Shown one piece after another: positions 1 to 8,023 of a stretch of 64,000 nucleotides of DNA. How positions within the stretch are numbered: position 1 is the stretch's first letter; every line of letters starts with the position of its first letter. Source of the stretch: Rhizobiales bacterium 2SD (GTDB taxonomy: Bacteria; Pseudomonadota; Alphaproteobacteria; Rhizobiales; Beijerinckiaceae); the NCBI GenBank assembly GCA_005502805.1, contig SCMY01000010.1, forward strand, positions 124,001 through 188,000, written 5' to 3'. The notes beneath the pieces were generated by a model. The model did no database searches. It was not told the origin of the DNA and saw only the letters and a program-made list of their open reading frames with translations. A program made the translations under genes and the position numbers.

Positions 1-1574
1 CGTCCTTTTCCGCGCTCCAGGCCGCGCTGTCGGAGGAAACGACTGCGAACCTCGTCTTCTTCGCCTTCGATCTGCTCCATCTCGACGGCGAGAATCTGCA
101 ATCCGAGCCGTTGCTCGCCCGCAAGGAGCGGCTGGAGGAGCTGCTCAAGGCTGCGGACGTGGATTCGCCCCTGCGCTATTCCGAGCATTTCATCGAGCCG
201 GGCCAGACCATGCTGCGCCATGCCTGCCGCATGAGGCTGGAGGGCGTCATCTCCAAGCGGGCGGAGGCGCCCTATCGCAGCGGCCGCGGACGCGATTGGA
301 TCAAGTCGAAATGCACGCAGCGCCAGGAATTCGTCATCGCGGGCTATGTGCCGTCGAAGGCCGCGCGCAATCAGCTCGGCTCGCTCGTCCTCGGCTATCA
401 CGAGGATGGCGAGCTGAAACCGGCCGGCCGCGTCGGCACAGGCTTCACCCGCAACTCGGCCGCTGCGTTGAAGAAGAAGCTCGACGTCATCGCGACGAAA
501 GCCTCGCCCTTCCGCGGCGAAGCCGGCCGCGAGCGTGGTATCGTCTGGGTCGAGCCTGAGCTCGTCGCCGAGATCGCCTTCGGCTCCTGGACGGCTTCGA
601 AGACCCTGCGGCACTCGGCCTTCCTCGGCCTACGCGAGGACAAGCCGGCTGAGGAGGTGATCGAGGAGAAGCCGGTCAAGGCCGACGCAAGGAAAACTCG
701 ATCTGCGAAGGCCAAGCGCAAGGCCGGCCCGGAGACGACCGTGACGCTCAGCAATCCCGACAAGCCGCTCTGGCCCGATATCGGTTTCACCAAGCAGGAC
801 CTGCTCGACTATTACACCAGCGTCTGGGAGCGCATGGCGCCCTTCGTGGTCGAACGCCCCTTGAGCCTGCTGCGGGCGCCCGATGGCGTCGGCGGGCAGG
901 TCTTCTTCCAGAAGCATGCCGGCGCCGGCCTGCACAGATCCGTCTCACGGATGAAGGACAAGGATGGCGAGGAACTGCTCTTCATCCGCGATTTCGACGG
1001 GCTCGCCGCGCTCGTCCAGCTCGGCACGGTCGAGGTCCATCTCTGGGGCGCCAGGATCGATGCGATCGAGATGCCCGATCAGGTCATCTTCGATCTCGAT
1101 CCCGACCAGGGTGTGCCGATGGAACGGGTTCGAGAGGCGGCGCTCACCGTGCGCCAGCGTCTGGACGAGCTCGGCTTCGAGAGTTTCCTGAAGACCTCCG
1201 GCGGTAAGGGCTTCCATGTTGTGCTGCCGCTGAAACCCAAGGCGGACTGGGGCGCGGTCAAGGGCTTTGCCCGCGACTTCGCCAGGGCGATGGAACAGGC
1301 CGAGCCGAAGCTCTACACCGCGACTCTGTCGAAGAAGGCGCGCAGGGGCCGCATCTTCATCGACTATCTCCGCAATGGCCGCGGCTCGACCGCGATCGCG
1401 CCGTTCTCGACACGGGCCCGTCCGGGCGCCGCAGTCGCCATGCCGGTCGCCTGGGAGCTGCTGGAGAAGGATCTGGCGCCCGATGCCTTCAAGGCACCGG
1501 AGGTGATGAAGAATGGCCCGCCGGACGATGCCTGGGCCGCCTTCTTCAAGCCGAAGCGCGCGCTGAAACGCTGA
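1..1574 (+). CDS. ligD: DNA ligase D, 3' part (ligase C-terminal and polymerase domains)
   Basis: This is the C-terminal ~520 residues of an ATP-dependent DNA ligase D, the bacterial non-homologous end-joining enzyme that works with Ku. The reading frame is open from the left edge, so the gene starts outside the window. The visible part begins in the adenylation domain (FFAFDLLHLDG), continues through the OB-fold with SGRGRDWIKSKC, and has a Lys/Arg-rich linker near 670-725. A primase-type polymerase domain follows (NPDKPLWP; metal-binding DLD in IFDLDPDQG; SGGKGFH). Ligase before polymerase is the usual rhizobial order. No Ku gene is visible. The function call is firm; the N-terminal phosphoesterase domain cannot be checked here. 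Confidence 0.95.
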   Translation, partial: SFSALQAALSEETTANLVFFAFDLLHLDGENLQSEPLLARKERLEELLKAADVDSPLRYSEHFIEPGQTMLRHACRMRLEGVISKRAEAPYRSGRGRDWIKSKCTQRQEFVIAGYVPSKAARNQLGSLVLGYHEDGELKPAGRVGTGFTRNSAAALKKKLDVIATKASPFRGEAGRERGIVWVEPELVAEIAFGSWTASKTLRHSAFLGLREDKPAEEVIEEKPVKADARKTRSAKAKRKAGPETTVTLSNPDKPLWPDIGFTKQDLLDYYTSVWERMAPFVVERPLSLLRAPDGVGGQVFFQKHAGAGLHRSVSRMKDKDGEELLFIRDFDGLAALVQLGTVEVHLWGARIDAIEMPDQVIFDLDPDQGVPMERVREAALTVRQRLDELGFESFLKTSGGKGFHVVLPLKPKADWGAVKGFARDFARAMEQAEPKLYTATLSKKARRGRIFIDYLRNGRGSTAIAPFSTRARPGAAVAMPVAWELLEKDLAPDAFKAPEVMKNGPPDDAWAAFFKPKRALKR

Positions 1575-1946
1575 TCAGGCAGCGATCTCGCCGCGGTCAT
1601 AACGACGCTGCGCTTCCTCGACTTCGCCGATATGGGCCTCGGCCCATTGCGTCAGGGCGGCGACCGTGCCGGCGAGCGTGCGCCCGAGCGGCGTCAGCGA
1701 ATACTCGACTGTGACCGGCACGGTCGCGAAGGCCCGGCGCGAGATCAGCCCGTCCCGCTCCAGGCTCTTCAGCGTCTGCGACAGCATTTTTTGCGAGATG
1801 GAATCGATCCGCCGGCGCAATTCGTTGAAGCGCAACGTCTCCTGCTCCAGCAGGATCAGCACCAGCACCGCCCATTTGTCGCCGATGCGGTCGAGTACCT
1901 GCCGCGTCGGGCAGCGGGCGTTGAAGGCATCGGGGCGGTGGAGCAT
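1575..1946 (-). CDS. HxlR-family winged-helix transcriptional regulator
   Basis: A 123-residue protein that is almost entirely one HxlR/MarR-like winged helix. It starts with the family signature region (CPTRQVLDRIGDKWAVLVL), followed by LRFNELRRRIDSISQKMLSQTLKSL as the DNA-recognition part and a beta-wing ending in EYSLTPLGR. Cys13 is placed like the redox cysteine of HypR/YodB-type members, which sense electrophiles or disulfide stress. It is divergent from an NAD(P)-binding oxidoreductase across about 117 bp that contain an inverted repeat, a standard HxlR/target arrangement. It probably represses both itself and the neighbour. The inducer is unknown. Confidence 0.9.
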   Translation of the reverse strand: MLHRPDAFNARCPTRQVLDRIGDKWAVLVLILLEQETLRFNELRRRIDSISQKMLSQTLKSLERDGLISRRAFATVPVTVEYSLTPLGRTLAGTVAALTQWAEAHIGEVEEAQRRYDRGEIAA

Positions 1947-2020
1947 GGCGGTTTCCGGCAGGTGACCTTGTGGCGTGAAAGTGCCTTCTTGAGAGAAAAT
2001 CTCACATGCGCCATCTGGTG

Positions 2021-2047
2021 TCTATCGGGATGTTGGTTCCCAATAGA
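2021..2047. promoter_or_regulatory. Inverted repeat, candidate HxlR operator
   Basis: Arms TCTATCGGGA (2021-2030) and TCCCAATAGA (2038-2047) are complementary at 9 of 10 positions with a 7-nt spacer. The site ends 17 nt before the ATG of the oxidoreductase gene and lies between two divergent genes. Position and symmetry fit a dimeric regulator site. Assignment to the adjacent HxlR protein is inference. Confidence 0.55.
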
Positions 2048-2063
2048 TACTAGGGATACGATC

Positions 2064-2675
2064 ATGAAGATTGCTCTCATCGGCGCGACCGGCTTCATCG
2101 GCTCGCGCCTGCTTGCCGAATTGACCAGCCGCGGCCATCAGGTCACCGCCATCGTCCGCAATCCGGAGAAGGTGCCGCAGGGCGCCGGTGTCGCCGCGAA
2201 GAAGGGCGATGTCTACGACAAGGACGGACTTGCAGCCCTGCTCGCCGGCCATGACGCGGTGATCAGCTCAGTGCATTACACCGCCAGCGATCCGGCAGTG
2301 CTGCTGGCGGCGGTGAAGCAATCCGGCGTGAAGCGTTATCTCGTCGTCGGCGGCGCCGGCAGCCTCGAGGTCGCGCCGGGCGTCAAGCTGTTCGACACCA
2401 AGGAATTCCCGGCGATCTATCTCGATGAGGCGCGGAAGGGCGGCGCTTTCCTCGATCTGCTGAAGGGCGAGAGCGGTCTCGACTGGACCTTCCTCTCGCC
2501 TTCCGCCCTGATCGAGCCGGGCGAGCGCACCGGCACGTTCCGGCTCGGCAAGGACCAGCTTTTGGTCGACGGCAACGGCCAGAGCCGGGTCTCGGCCGAG
2601 GACTACGCGATCGCTCTGGTCGATGAACTGGAAAAGCCGGCACATTCGCGCCAGCGCTTCACGGTCGGTTATTGA
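2064..2675 (+). CDS. NAD(P)-binding atypical SDR oxidoreductase (NmrA/YtfG-like)
   Basis: A 203-residue Rossmann-fold protein with the N-terminal dinucleotide motif GATGFIG (TGxxGxxG variant) and the sheet-end sequence YLVVGGAGS. It lacks the classical YxxxK catalytic pair, as in the NAD(P)H-binding (PF13460) group that acts as quinone reductases or redox sensors. The ATG at 2064 is preferred because the upstream frame runs through the divergent HxlR promoter region. Divergence from an HxlR regulator suggests induction by quinone or electrophile stress; the substrate is not known. Confidence 0.85.
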   Translation: MKIALIGATGFIGSRLLAELTSRGHQVTAIVRNPEKVPQGAGVAAKKGDVYDKDGLAALLAGHDAVISSVHYTASDPAVLLAAVKQSGVKRYLVVGGAGSLEVAPGVKLFDTKEFPAIYLDEARKGGAFLDLLKGESGLDWTFLSPSALIEPGERTGTFRLGKDQLLVDGNGQSRVSAEDYAIALVDELEKPAHSRQRFTVGY

Positions 2676-2699
2676 GGCGGAGCGCCAGGCCCCGCCTCA
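2673..2699. terminator. Hairpin between convergent genes, possible bidirectional terminator
   Basis: Arms TGAGGCGG (2673-2680) and CCGCCTCA (2692-2699) are perfectly complementary with an 11-nt loop. The hairpin lies directly between the stop codon of the oxidoreductase gene and the 3' end of the oppositely oriented Atu4866-like gene. There is no clear T tract on either strand, so efficiency is uncertain. Confidence 0.45.
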
Positions 2700-2712
2700 G
2701 CACTTAGTGAGC

Positions 2713-3099
2713 TTACCGGTCAGACTGAACGAGTCTGGCCGGATCGAGCTGCAGGGTCCGGCGGAAGCGCTTCTCGCCGAAGGCGAGCTGGCCGCGGCGT
2801 AGTTCGCCGCTCCAGACATGGCCGGCATCGCTCTCGAAATAGAGCTGCGACGCATCGACCTCGTAGCGGCCGCCATGGCTCGGCGCCTGGTCGCGCTGCT
2901 TGCCGAAGCGGCCATTGGGTCGAAGATCGAGCCGGATGGCTCCGTCCTCGCTGACCCAGCGACCGAGCACGGCGCGTTCCGCCTTGCTCAACGGCTGGAA
3001 GGCTTCGAGATCGATCTCGAGCGGGCGGATCGGCCGCTTCGCTGGAGCGATGATCGACGCGATCGCGCCGAGCGACTGGAAGACCTGGCTGAAGGGCAT
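2713..3099 (-). CDS. Atu4866-domain protein
   Basis: A 128-residue protein of unknown function. The core around residues 45-110 (LGRWVSEDGAIRLDLRPNGR, then GGRYEV and a W-G/E-L-x-x-G repeat) resembles the small beta-sandwich family named after Agrobacterium Atu4866. Homologues often sit beside AraC regulators and oxidoreductases. The N-terminal ~40 residues are Ile/Ala/Pro-rich and not part of the domain; they do not look like a clear signal peptide. It is divergent from the AraC gene at 3399, a likely regulator. Family assignment is by recognition of the motif pattern only. Confidence 0.7.
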   Translation of the reverse strand: MPFSQVFQSLGAIASIIAPAKRPIRPLEIDLEAFQPLSKAERAVLGRWVSEDGAIRLDLRPNGRFGKQRDQAPSHGGRYEVDASQLYFESDAGHVWSGELRRGQLAFGEKRFRRTLQLDPARLVQSDR

Positions 3100-3149
3100 G
3101 GTGATCTCCTTTCGTTCAGGTTGTTGGGCGGTGCTGATAGCGCCGCCTT

Positions 3150-3165
3150 TGACAGGAATATGTCA
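3150..3165. promoter_or_regulatory. Small inverted repeat over a probable minus-strand -35 element
   Basis: TGACA (3150-3154) and TGTCA (3161-3165) form an inverted repeat with a 6-nt spacer. On the minus strand CTGACA lies about 17 nt before a CTATCA-like -10, some 35 nt upstream of the Atu4866-like start. The dyad therefore overlaps a plausible promoter for that gene. The rest of the ~300-bp divergent region (3100-3398) shows no further clear signal. Confidence 0.35.
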
Positions 3166-3398
3166 GTAGCAACCGGTGCGGGGCGCCAGGGCGATCAGCC
3201 CGTGGGTCCGTTGGTCGAGAACGCTGCCGGTATGCTTGGACAATGCACCGGAGCGAGCCGGAGGCGGTAGACCGATCCGCCAAGATCATTGCCTGATCCT
3301 CCAGCTCCGCAGTCCACCCATGGCAAAGCCACGGTACTTCCTTATATGAAAGTCCAGGCAGTAGGATGGCCTTGGCCATCCGCTATGGAGGCCGGTGC

Positions 3399-4298
3399 AT
3401 GCCCCAGGTCCAGGAACTCGCCGCACTCATTGCGCGCTTCGCGCCCACCGACGGTGTCCACGACACCGCGATCCCGCGCGTGAAGGTCGTTCGTCTCTCG
3501 CAGCCGAGCGAGCCGATGCATGGCCTGCACGAGCCGGCGCTCTGCATCATCGCCCAGGGCGCCAAGCAGGTGATCCTGGGCGACCAGATCTATCGCTATG
3601 ACGCCAACCATTGCCTCGTCGTCTCGCTCGATCTGCCGGTCATCGGCCAGGTGATCGAGGCGACGCCGGAGGAGCCCTATCTCTGCGTCAAGCTCGAGCT
3701 CGACCCGGCCGCGATCGGCGCGCTGATGCTTGAAACCGCGCCGTCGGCAGAGCGCGAAGCGGCGCCGGGGCCGGGCTTGGTGGTCAGTACGCTGACGCCG
3801 GCCTTGCGCGATGCCGTGATCAGGCTGACCGGCCTGCTGGCCTCACCCGCCGACATCCCGGTACTCGCGCCGCTGGTCGAGCGCGAAATCCTTTATCGCC
3901 TGCTGATCAGCGAGCAGGCGGCGCGCCTGCGCCAGATCGCGGTGGCCGAGAGCAAGCTGCAGCAGGTGAACCGCGCCATCGGCTGGATCAAGCGCAATTA
4001 CCGCAAGCCCTTCAGTGTCGAGATCGTCGCGGCGGAGGCGCGGATGAGCCCCTCGGCGCTCCATCTGCACTTCAAGGCGGTGACGGCGATGAGCCCGCTG
4101 CAGTACCAGAAACAATTGCGGCTGCAGGAGGCGCGCCGGTTGATCCTGGCCAATGCACGCGACGCGGCGTCTGCCGGGTTCGAGGTCGGCTATGAAAGCC
4201 CCTCGCAGTTCAGTCGCGAGTACAGCCGCCTGTTCGGCGCCCCGCCGCTGCGCGATGTCGCGCGTTTCCGCGGCGGCGAGCCGGTCTACAGCGGCTGA
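3399..4298 (+). CDS. AraC-family transcriptional regulator (AraC_N type)
   Basis: A 299-residue activator-type regulator. Residues ~20-175 form the AraC N-terminal ligand domain of the PF06719 group (HEPALCIIAQGAKQV; VSLDLPVIGQV). Residues ~195-290 hold two HTH motifs (FSVEIVAAEARMSPSALHLHFKA; AASAGFEVGYESPSQFSREYSRLFG). The ATG at 3399 is chosen over the upstream in-frame start because GGAGG (3387-3391) lies 7 nt before it. It is divergent from the Atu4866-like gene, the most likely target. Its 3' end nearly abuts the convergent chemotaxis receptor gene. Confidence 0.9.
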   Translation: MPQVQELAALIARFAPTDGVHDTAIPRVKVVRLSQPSEPMHGLHEPALCIIAQGAKQVILGDQIYRYDANHCLVVSLDLPVIGQVIEATPEEPYLCVKLELDPAAIGALMLETAPSAEREAAPGPGLVVSTLTPALRDAVIRLTGLLASPADIPVLAPLVEREILYRLLISEQAARLRQIAVAESKLQQVNRAIGWIKRNYRKPFSVEIVAAEARMSPSALHLHFKAVTAMSPLQYQKQLRLQEARRLILANARDAASAGFEVGYESPSQFSREYSRLFGAPPLRDVARFRGGEPVYSG

Positions 4299-4304
4299 CC
4301 GGGG

Positions 4305-6371
4305 TCAGAACTCCTCCCATCCGGCATCGCTGGCGCGGCCGTTGGCGGCCTTTTTGGCCGGCGCGGCCTTGCTTTGGGCGAAGGCGGCTTCCGCGAGCTG
4401 GCGCAGGCGCTCGGGCTCCGGGTCATGTCCGCTGGCGCGATCGGCCGGGCCAGCCGCATGGAGCGGGGCAGCAGCGCGCGCGGGAGCCCGGGTTGCAGAC
4501 CTCGCGGCCGGGCGTGAGACAGAGCCGGCGGAGCCTGCCGCCGTCATCGCCCCTGCGGCGAGGCCATTCCCCGTGCGGAAGCTTGCCACCAGCGTGTTGA
4601 GCTCACCGATCCGGCCGGTGAGCGCTCCGGCCGAGGCGGCGCTCTGTTCGGCCAGCGCGGCGTTGGCCTGCGTCATCTCGTCGAGATGGGCGACCGCCTG
4701 ACTCATCTCGTCGATACCATGGGCCTGCTCGGCCGAAGCCGCCGAAATCTCCTGGATCGTGCCGGTGACCTTCTGCGAGGCGGCGAGAATCTTCTCCAGC
4801 GAGTCGCCGGCCCGGCGCACCAGCCGCACGCCCTGCTCGACCTCGGCATTGGAGGAGGAGATCAGCCCGGAAATGTCCTTGGCAGCCTCGCCCGAGCGCT
4901 GGGCGAGGGTGCGCACCTCCGAGGCGACCACGGCAAAACCCTTGCCGGCATCGCCGGCCCGGGCCGCCTCAACCGCCGCATTGAGCGCCAGGAGATTGGT
5001 CTGGAAGGCGATGTCGTCGATCACCCGGATGATGTCGGAGATTTTGCGCGAGGCCTCTTCGATCCTCGCCATGGCGCTGACCGCCTCGCCGGCGATGGCG
5101 CCGCCATCCTGGGCCGCCTTCATCGCCTCCTCGGCGATCGCGGCCGCCTGGCGCGCGCCTTGCGCCGAAGCCTTCACCGAGGCCGCCAGCTCCTCGGTCG
5201 TGGCCGCCGTCTCCTCCAGCGAAGAGGCCTGCTCCTCGGTTCGCTTCGACAGATCGTCCGCGCCCATGTTGATCTCGCGCGCCGCGACCCCGACCTCCGA
5301 CGCCGTAAGCTGGATCGTCGAAACCGTGGCGGAGAGGCGGTCGACGGCCCCATTGAAGTCGGCCCGGAGCTGTTCGTATTCGGCCGGGAAGGCGTCCTCG
5401 AGCCTGCAGGTCAGGTCGGCCTGCGCGAGGCGCTCCAGACCGGCTGCCAAAGCATGGACAATTGCTTCCTGCTGGCGCGCGTGCTCGCGCTGTTGCTCAG
5501 CCCCACGCTCGCGCTCGGCCTGGTTGCTGCGGCGCTCGGCATCGCTGCGTTCCGACTGTTCTGCCGCTTCGGTCTCCAGCCGCGCCTTCTCGATTGCCGC
5601 TTCGCGCAGGACGGAGACCGCGTCCGCCATGGCCGCAACCTCGTCGCCGCTGCGCAGCTTCGGCGGCTCGCTGGCGAGATCGCCGGCGGCGAGCTTCAGC
5701 ATGGTGTCCTTGAGTTGGCCGAGAGGTCTCAACGTCCGGCGCGTCAGCCAGAACAGCAGCGCTCCGCCGATCGCGGCGATCACGAGGCCGGCGGCGATGT
5801 TGTTGCGGATCATCTCGTCGATGACAGTGAGGAAGTCCGACTGCTTGATGCCGACATAGAGGATGCCGATGACCGCATTGTTCGATTTCTGGATGATCGG
5901 CTCGTAGATGGTGAAATAGGGCACGCCGAGAATGTCGGCAGCGCCGGAATAAGTCCGGCGCTCCTTGAAGACGGCGTCATAGGCCGGACCCTGCGCCAGC
6001 TTGGTGCCCACCGCACGCGAGCCGTCCGGCTTCTGGACGTTGGTCGTGACGCGTGTGTCGCCCATGAACACGGTCGCGGTGCCGCCGGAGAGCGCCTTGA
6101 CCTTGTCGACCGCAGCGAAGTTGCCGTTCACCAGCTCCGAGCCGAAGAAGAGCTTGTCGCCCTCCAGCCGGGGCTCACCCTTGGCCGTGAGGATATCCCG
6201 CAGCAGGTTGATGTTGACGGTCAGGCTGGCCTGAGCCCGCTCGCGCATGGCGCTGTCGGCGGCGCGGATCGAGACGATCACCGATGCTGCGATCGCAGCG
6301 GCGAAGATGGCGATGCCGACGATCGCGAGCCGGTTGGAGATGGGTAGCCAGAGGGAGGCGAGCTTCTTCAC
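4305..6371 (-). CDS. Methyl-accepting chemotaxis protein with periplasmic Cache domain
   Basis: A ~688-residue transmembrane chemoreceptor. After an N-terminal TM helix ([20 protein letters not shown]) comes a ~140-residue extracytoplasmic Cache-like domain ending in [17 protein letters not shown] second TM helix, a HAMP region ([17 protein letters not shown]), and a long coiled signalling domain with the conserved hairpin tip ([20 protein letters not shown]) follow. The C-terminus ends in WEEF, the tether pentapeptide type used by CheR/CheB. The GTG at 6371 is preferred since AAGGAG sits just upstream; an in-frame upstream start at 6407 is possible. No che genes are nearby, so this is an orphan receptor with unknown ligand. 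Confidence 0.9.
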   Translation of the reverse strand: MKKLASLWLPISNRLAIVGIAIFAAAIAASVIVSIRAADSAMRERAQASLTVNINLLRDILTAKGEPRLEGDKLFFGSELVNGNFAAVDKVKALSGGTATVFMGDTRVTTNVQKPDGSRAVGTKLAQGPAYDAVFKERRTYSGAADILGVPYFTIYEPIIQKSNNAVIGILYVGIKQSDFLTVIDEMIRNNIAAGLVIAAIGGALLFWLTRRTLRPLGQLKDTMLKLAAGDLASEPPKLRSGDEVAAMADAVSVLREAAIEKARLETEAAEQSERSDAERRSNQAERERGAEQQREHARQQEAIVHALAAGLERLAQADLTCRLEDAFPAEYEQLRADFNGAVDRLSATVSTIQLTASEVGVAAREINMGADDLSKRTEEQASSLEETAATTEELAASVKASAQGARQAAAIAEEAMKAAQDGGAIAGEAVSAMARIEEASRKISDIIRVIDDIAFQTNLLALNAAVEAARAGDAGKGFAVVASEVRTLAQRSGEAAKDISGLISSSNAEVEQGVRLVRRAGDSLEKILAASQKVTGTIQEISAASAEQAHGIDEMSQAVAHLDEMTQANAALAEQSAASAGALTGRIGELNTLVASFRTGNGLAAGAMTAAGSAGSVSRPAARSATRAPARAAAPLHAAGPADRASGHDPEPERLRQLAEAAFAQSKAAPAKKAANGRASDAGWEEF

Positions 6372-6542
6372 GGGCGGCTCCTTGAGGCGGCCGGGGGCGA
6401 CCAACACTCAAGAACCGGTCCAAACTGGTAAATTTCGCTTTAAACGGGGCAGAAATCGACCAAAATGCCCCAATTTTGCGGGTAGTTCGTTCCATTCAGG
6501 ACGAACAGAGCACGGCCAGCGTGCGCTTTTGAACCTATTCTT

Positions 6543-7484
6543 CTAAAGGTTGAACACCCGGTGCGGCACGAACTCGCCCTGCATGATCGAGCCGGTGGCG
6601 ATCAGCACGCCGCCGCTCACCGCGTAGACCGCATCGGCCTCCAACGGCGCGTCGCGCCCACGCAGCAGCACGCTCTGGCCGCGTTTCAGCCGGAGCGCCG
6701 CGTCGCGATGGATCACGATCTCGGGGATCAGCTGCAGTGCCGCCGAGACCGGCAGCAGCGCCTCGGCGGCACCCTCGCCTTCGCGCAGTGCCTCGACGGT
6801 TGCGGCATCCGCGACCGCAAACGGTCCAACACGGGTGCGGCGCAGATGCGCGACATGGCCGAGACAGCCCAGCGCCAGACCGAGGTCGCGCGCGATGGCG
6901 CGGACATAGGTACCCTTGCCGCATTCGGCCTCGAAGGTCGTGGTCGGGCCGTCATGGCGGACGATACGCAGCGCGGTGATCTCGACCGGGCGCGCCTCCA
7001 GCGTCACCTCCTCGCCGTCGCGGGCGAGATCGTAGGCGCGCTCGCCGGCGATCTTGATCGCCGAGAACTTCGGGGGCACCTGCTGGATCGTGCCGGTGAA
7101 GCGCGGCAGCAAGGCCGCGATCGCTGCCTCATCGGGGCGCAATTCGGAGGTCGCGACGACCTTGCCCTCGGTATCGTCGGTATCGGTCTGCGAGCCCCAG
7201 GCGACAGTGAACTCATAGGCCTTGCGGCCATCCATCACGAAGGGGACGGTCTTGGTCGCCTCGCCGAGCGCGATCGGCAGCAGGCCGGAGGCGAGCGGAT
7301 CGAGCGTGCCGGCATGGCCGGCCTTCTTGGCGCTATAGGCGCGCTTCACCACGGCGACGGCATGGGTCGAGGTCATCCCGACCGGCTTGTCGAGCACGAC
7401 CCAGCCATGCACGTCACGCTTCTTCGGGCGCGGCGGCCGGCCACCATCCGCCTCTACCGGACGGTTCTCGTCAGTCGTCGTCAT
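6543..7484 (-). CDS. truB: tRNA pseudouridine(55) synthase TruB
   Basis: A 313-residue synthase that isomerises U55 in the tRNA T-loop. The catalytic Asp is in [16 protein letters not shown], preceded by the typical opening [19 protein letters not shown]-terminal PUA-like region follows. The ATG at 7484 (MTTTDENRP) is chosen; it overlaps the rbfA stop by 14 bp, indicating translational coupling at the end of the rimP-nusA-ylxR-infB-rbfA-truB operon. An upstream in-frame extension would run inside rbfA and is not conserved-looking. Confidence 0.95.
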   Translation of the reverse strand: MTTTDENRPVEADGGRPPRPKKRDVHGWVVLDKPVGMTSTHAVAVVKRAYSAKKAGHAGTLDPLASGLLPIALGEATKTVPFVMDGRKAYEFTVAWGSQTDTDDTEGKVVATSELRPDEAAIAALLPRFTGTIQQVPPKFSAIKIAGERAYDLARDGEEVTLEARPVEITALRIVRHDGPTTTFEAECGKGTYVRAIARDLGLALGCLGHVAHLRRTRVGPFAVADAATVEALREGEGAAEALLPVSAALQLIPEIVIHRDAALRLKRGQSVLLRGRDAPLEADAVYAVSGGVLIATGSIMQGEFVPHRVFNL

Positions 7485-7923
7485 GGTTCTTGTCTTGCTG
7501 GTCAAAGTCTTGATCGATGCGCAGCGGCTTGCGGTCGGTGTCGCGGCGGACGGCTTCGGAATCGAGCAAAGCGTCGATCCGCGCCGCCTCGTCGAAGCTC
7601 TCATCCTGGCGGAAGCGCAGATCGGGCGCGTATTTCAGGTTGACCCGATGCGCGACCTCGCCGCGGATATGGCGCTTGTTGGCGTCGAGCGCCTTCAGCA
7701 CCGGCGCGACGTCCTGGCCGCCGAGCGGCATGATGTAGCAGGTCGCGAGCTTGAGATCGGGCGAGAGCCGGACTTCCGGCACGGTGATCACGTGCTTCGC
7801 CAGCACATCGTCATGGATGTCGCCGCGCGCCAGCATTTCCGCCAAGGCGTGGCGGATGAGCTCGCCGACGCGCAATTGCCGCTGCGAGGGCCCTGAGCCC
7901 TGTGTATTGGGTTTCTTCGCCAT
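7471..7923 (-). CDS. rbfA: Ribosome-binding factor A
   Basis: A 150-residue KH-fold protein needed for late 30S maturation and 16S rRNA 5'-end processing. The family opening [18 protein letters not shown], then [19 protein letters not shown] and the C-terminal [28 protein letters not shown] pattern are all visible. The Asp/Lys-rich tail ([12 protein letters not shown]) is a typical alphaproteobacterial extension. It lies between infB and truB; about 100 bp with a strong hairpin separate it from infB. Confidence 0.95.
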   Translation of the reverse strand: MAKKPNTQGSGPSQRQLRVGELIRHALAEMLARGDIHDDVLAKHVITVPEVRLSPDLKLATCYIMPLGGQDVAPVLKALDANKRHIRGEVAHRVNLKYAPDLRFRQDESFDEAARIDALLDSEAVRRDTDRKPLRIDQDFDQQDKNHDDD

Positions 7924-7970
7924 GGTTCTCGTTCTCCGGGATCGGACCGGACGGACGGGTTTGAAACGTC

Positions 7971-7994
7971 ATGGCCGGGCGAAAGCCCGGCCAT
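7971..7994. other. Strong GAAA-loop hairpin between infB and rbfA
   Basis: ATGGCCGGGC (7971-7980), loop GAAA, and GCCCGGCCAT (7985-7994) form a perfect 10-bp stem. There is no downstream T tract in either direction, so it is not a clear intrinsic terminator. It lies inside the translation operon and could be a processing or partial attenuation site. Confidence 0.55.
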
Positions 7995-8023
7995 CTCTAG
8001 GTTTCCGGGAGAAAGCGAGCCGA

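Noticed and set aside
4686-6347. Long open frame on the plus strand opposite the chemotaxis receptor gene
   Set aside because: It is antisense to a clear MCP gene, rich in Arg/Gly/Leu as expected from GC-rich reverse frames, and has no recognisable domain.
6446-6471. Intrinsic terminator after truB
   Set aside because: GGGGCA/TGCCCC is a 6-bp stem with a 14-nt loop and only GTTT after it on the minus strand; too weak to call.
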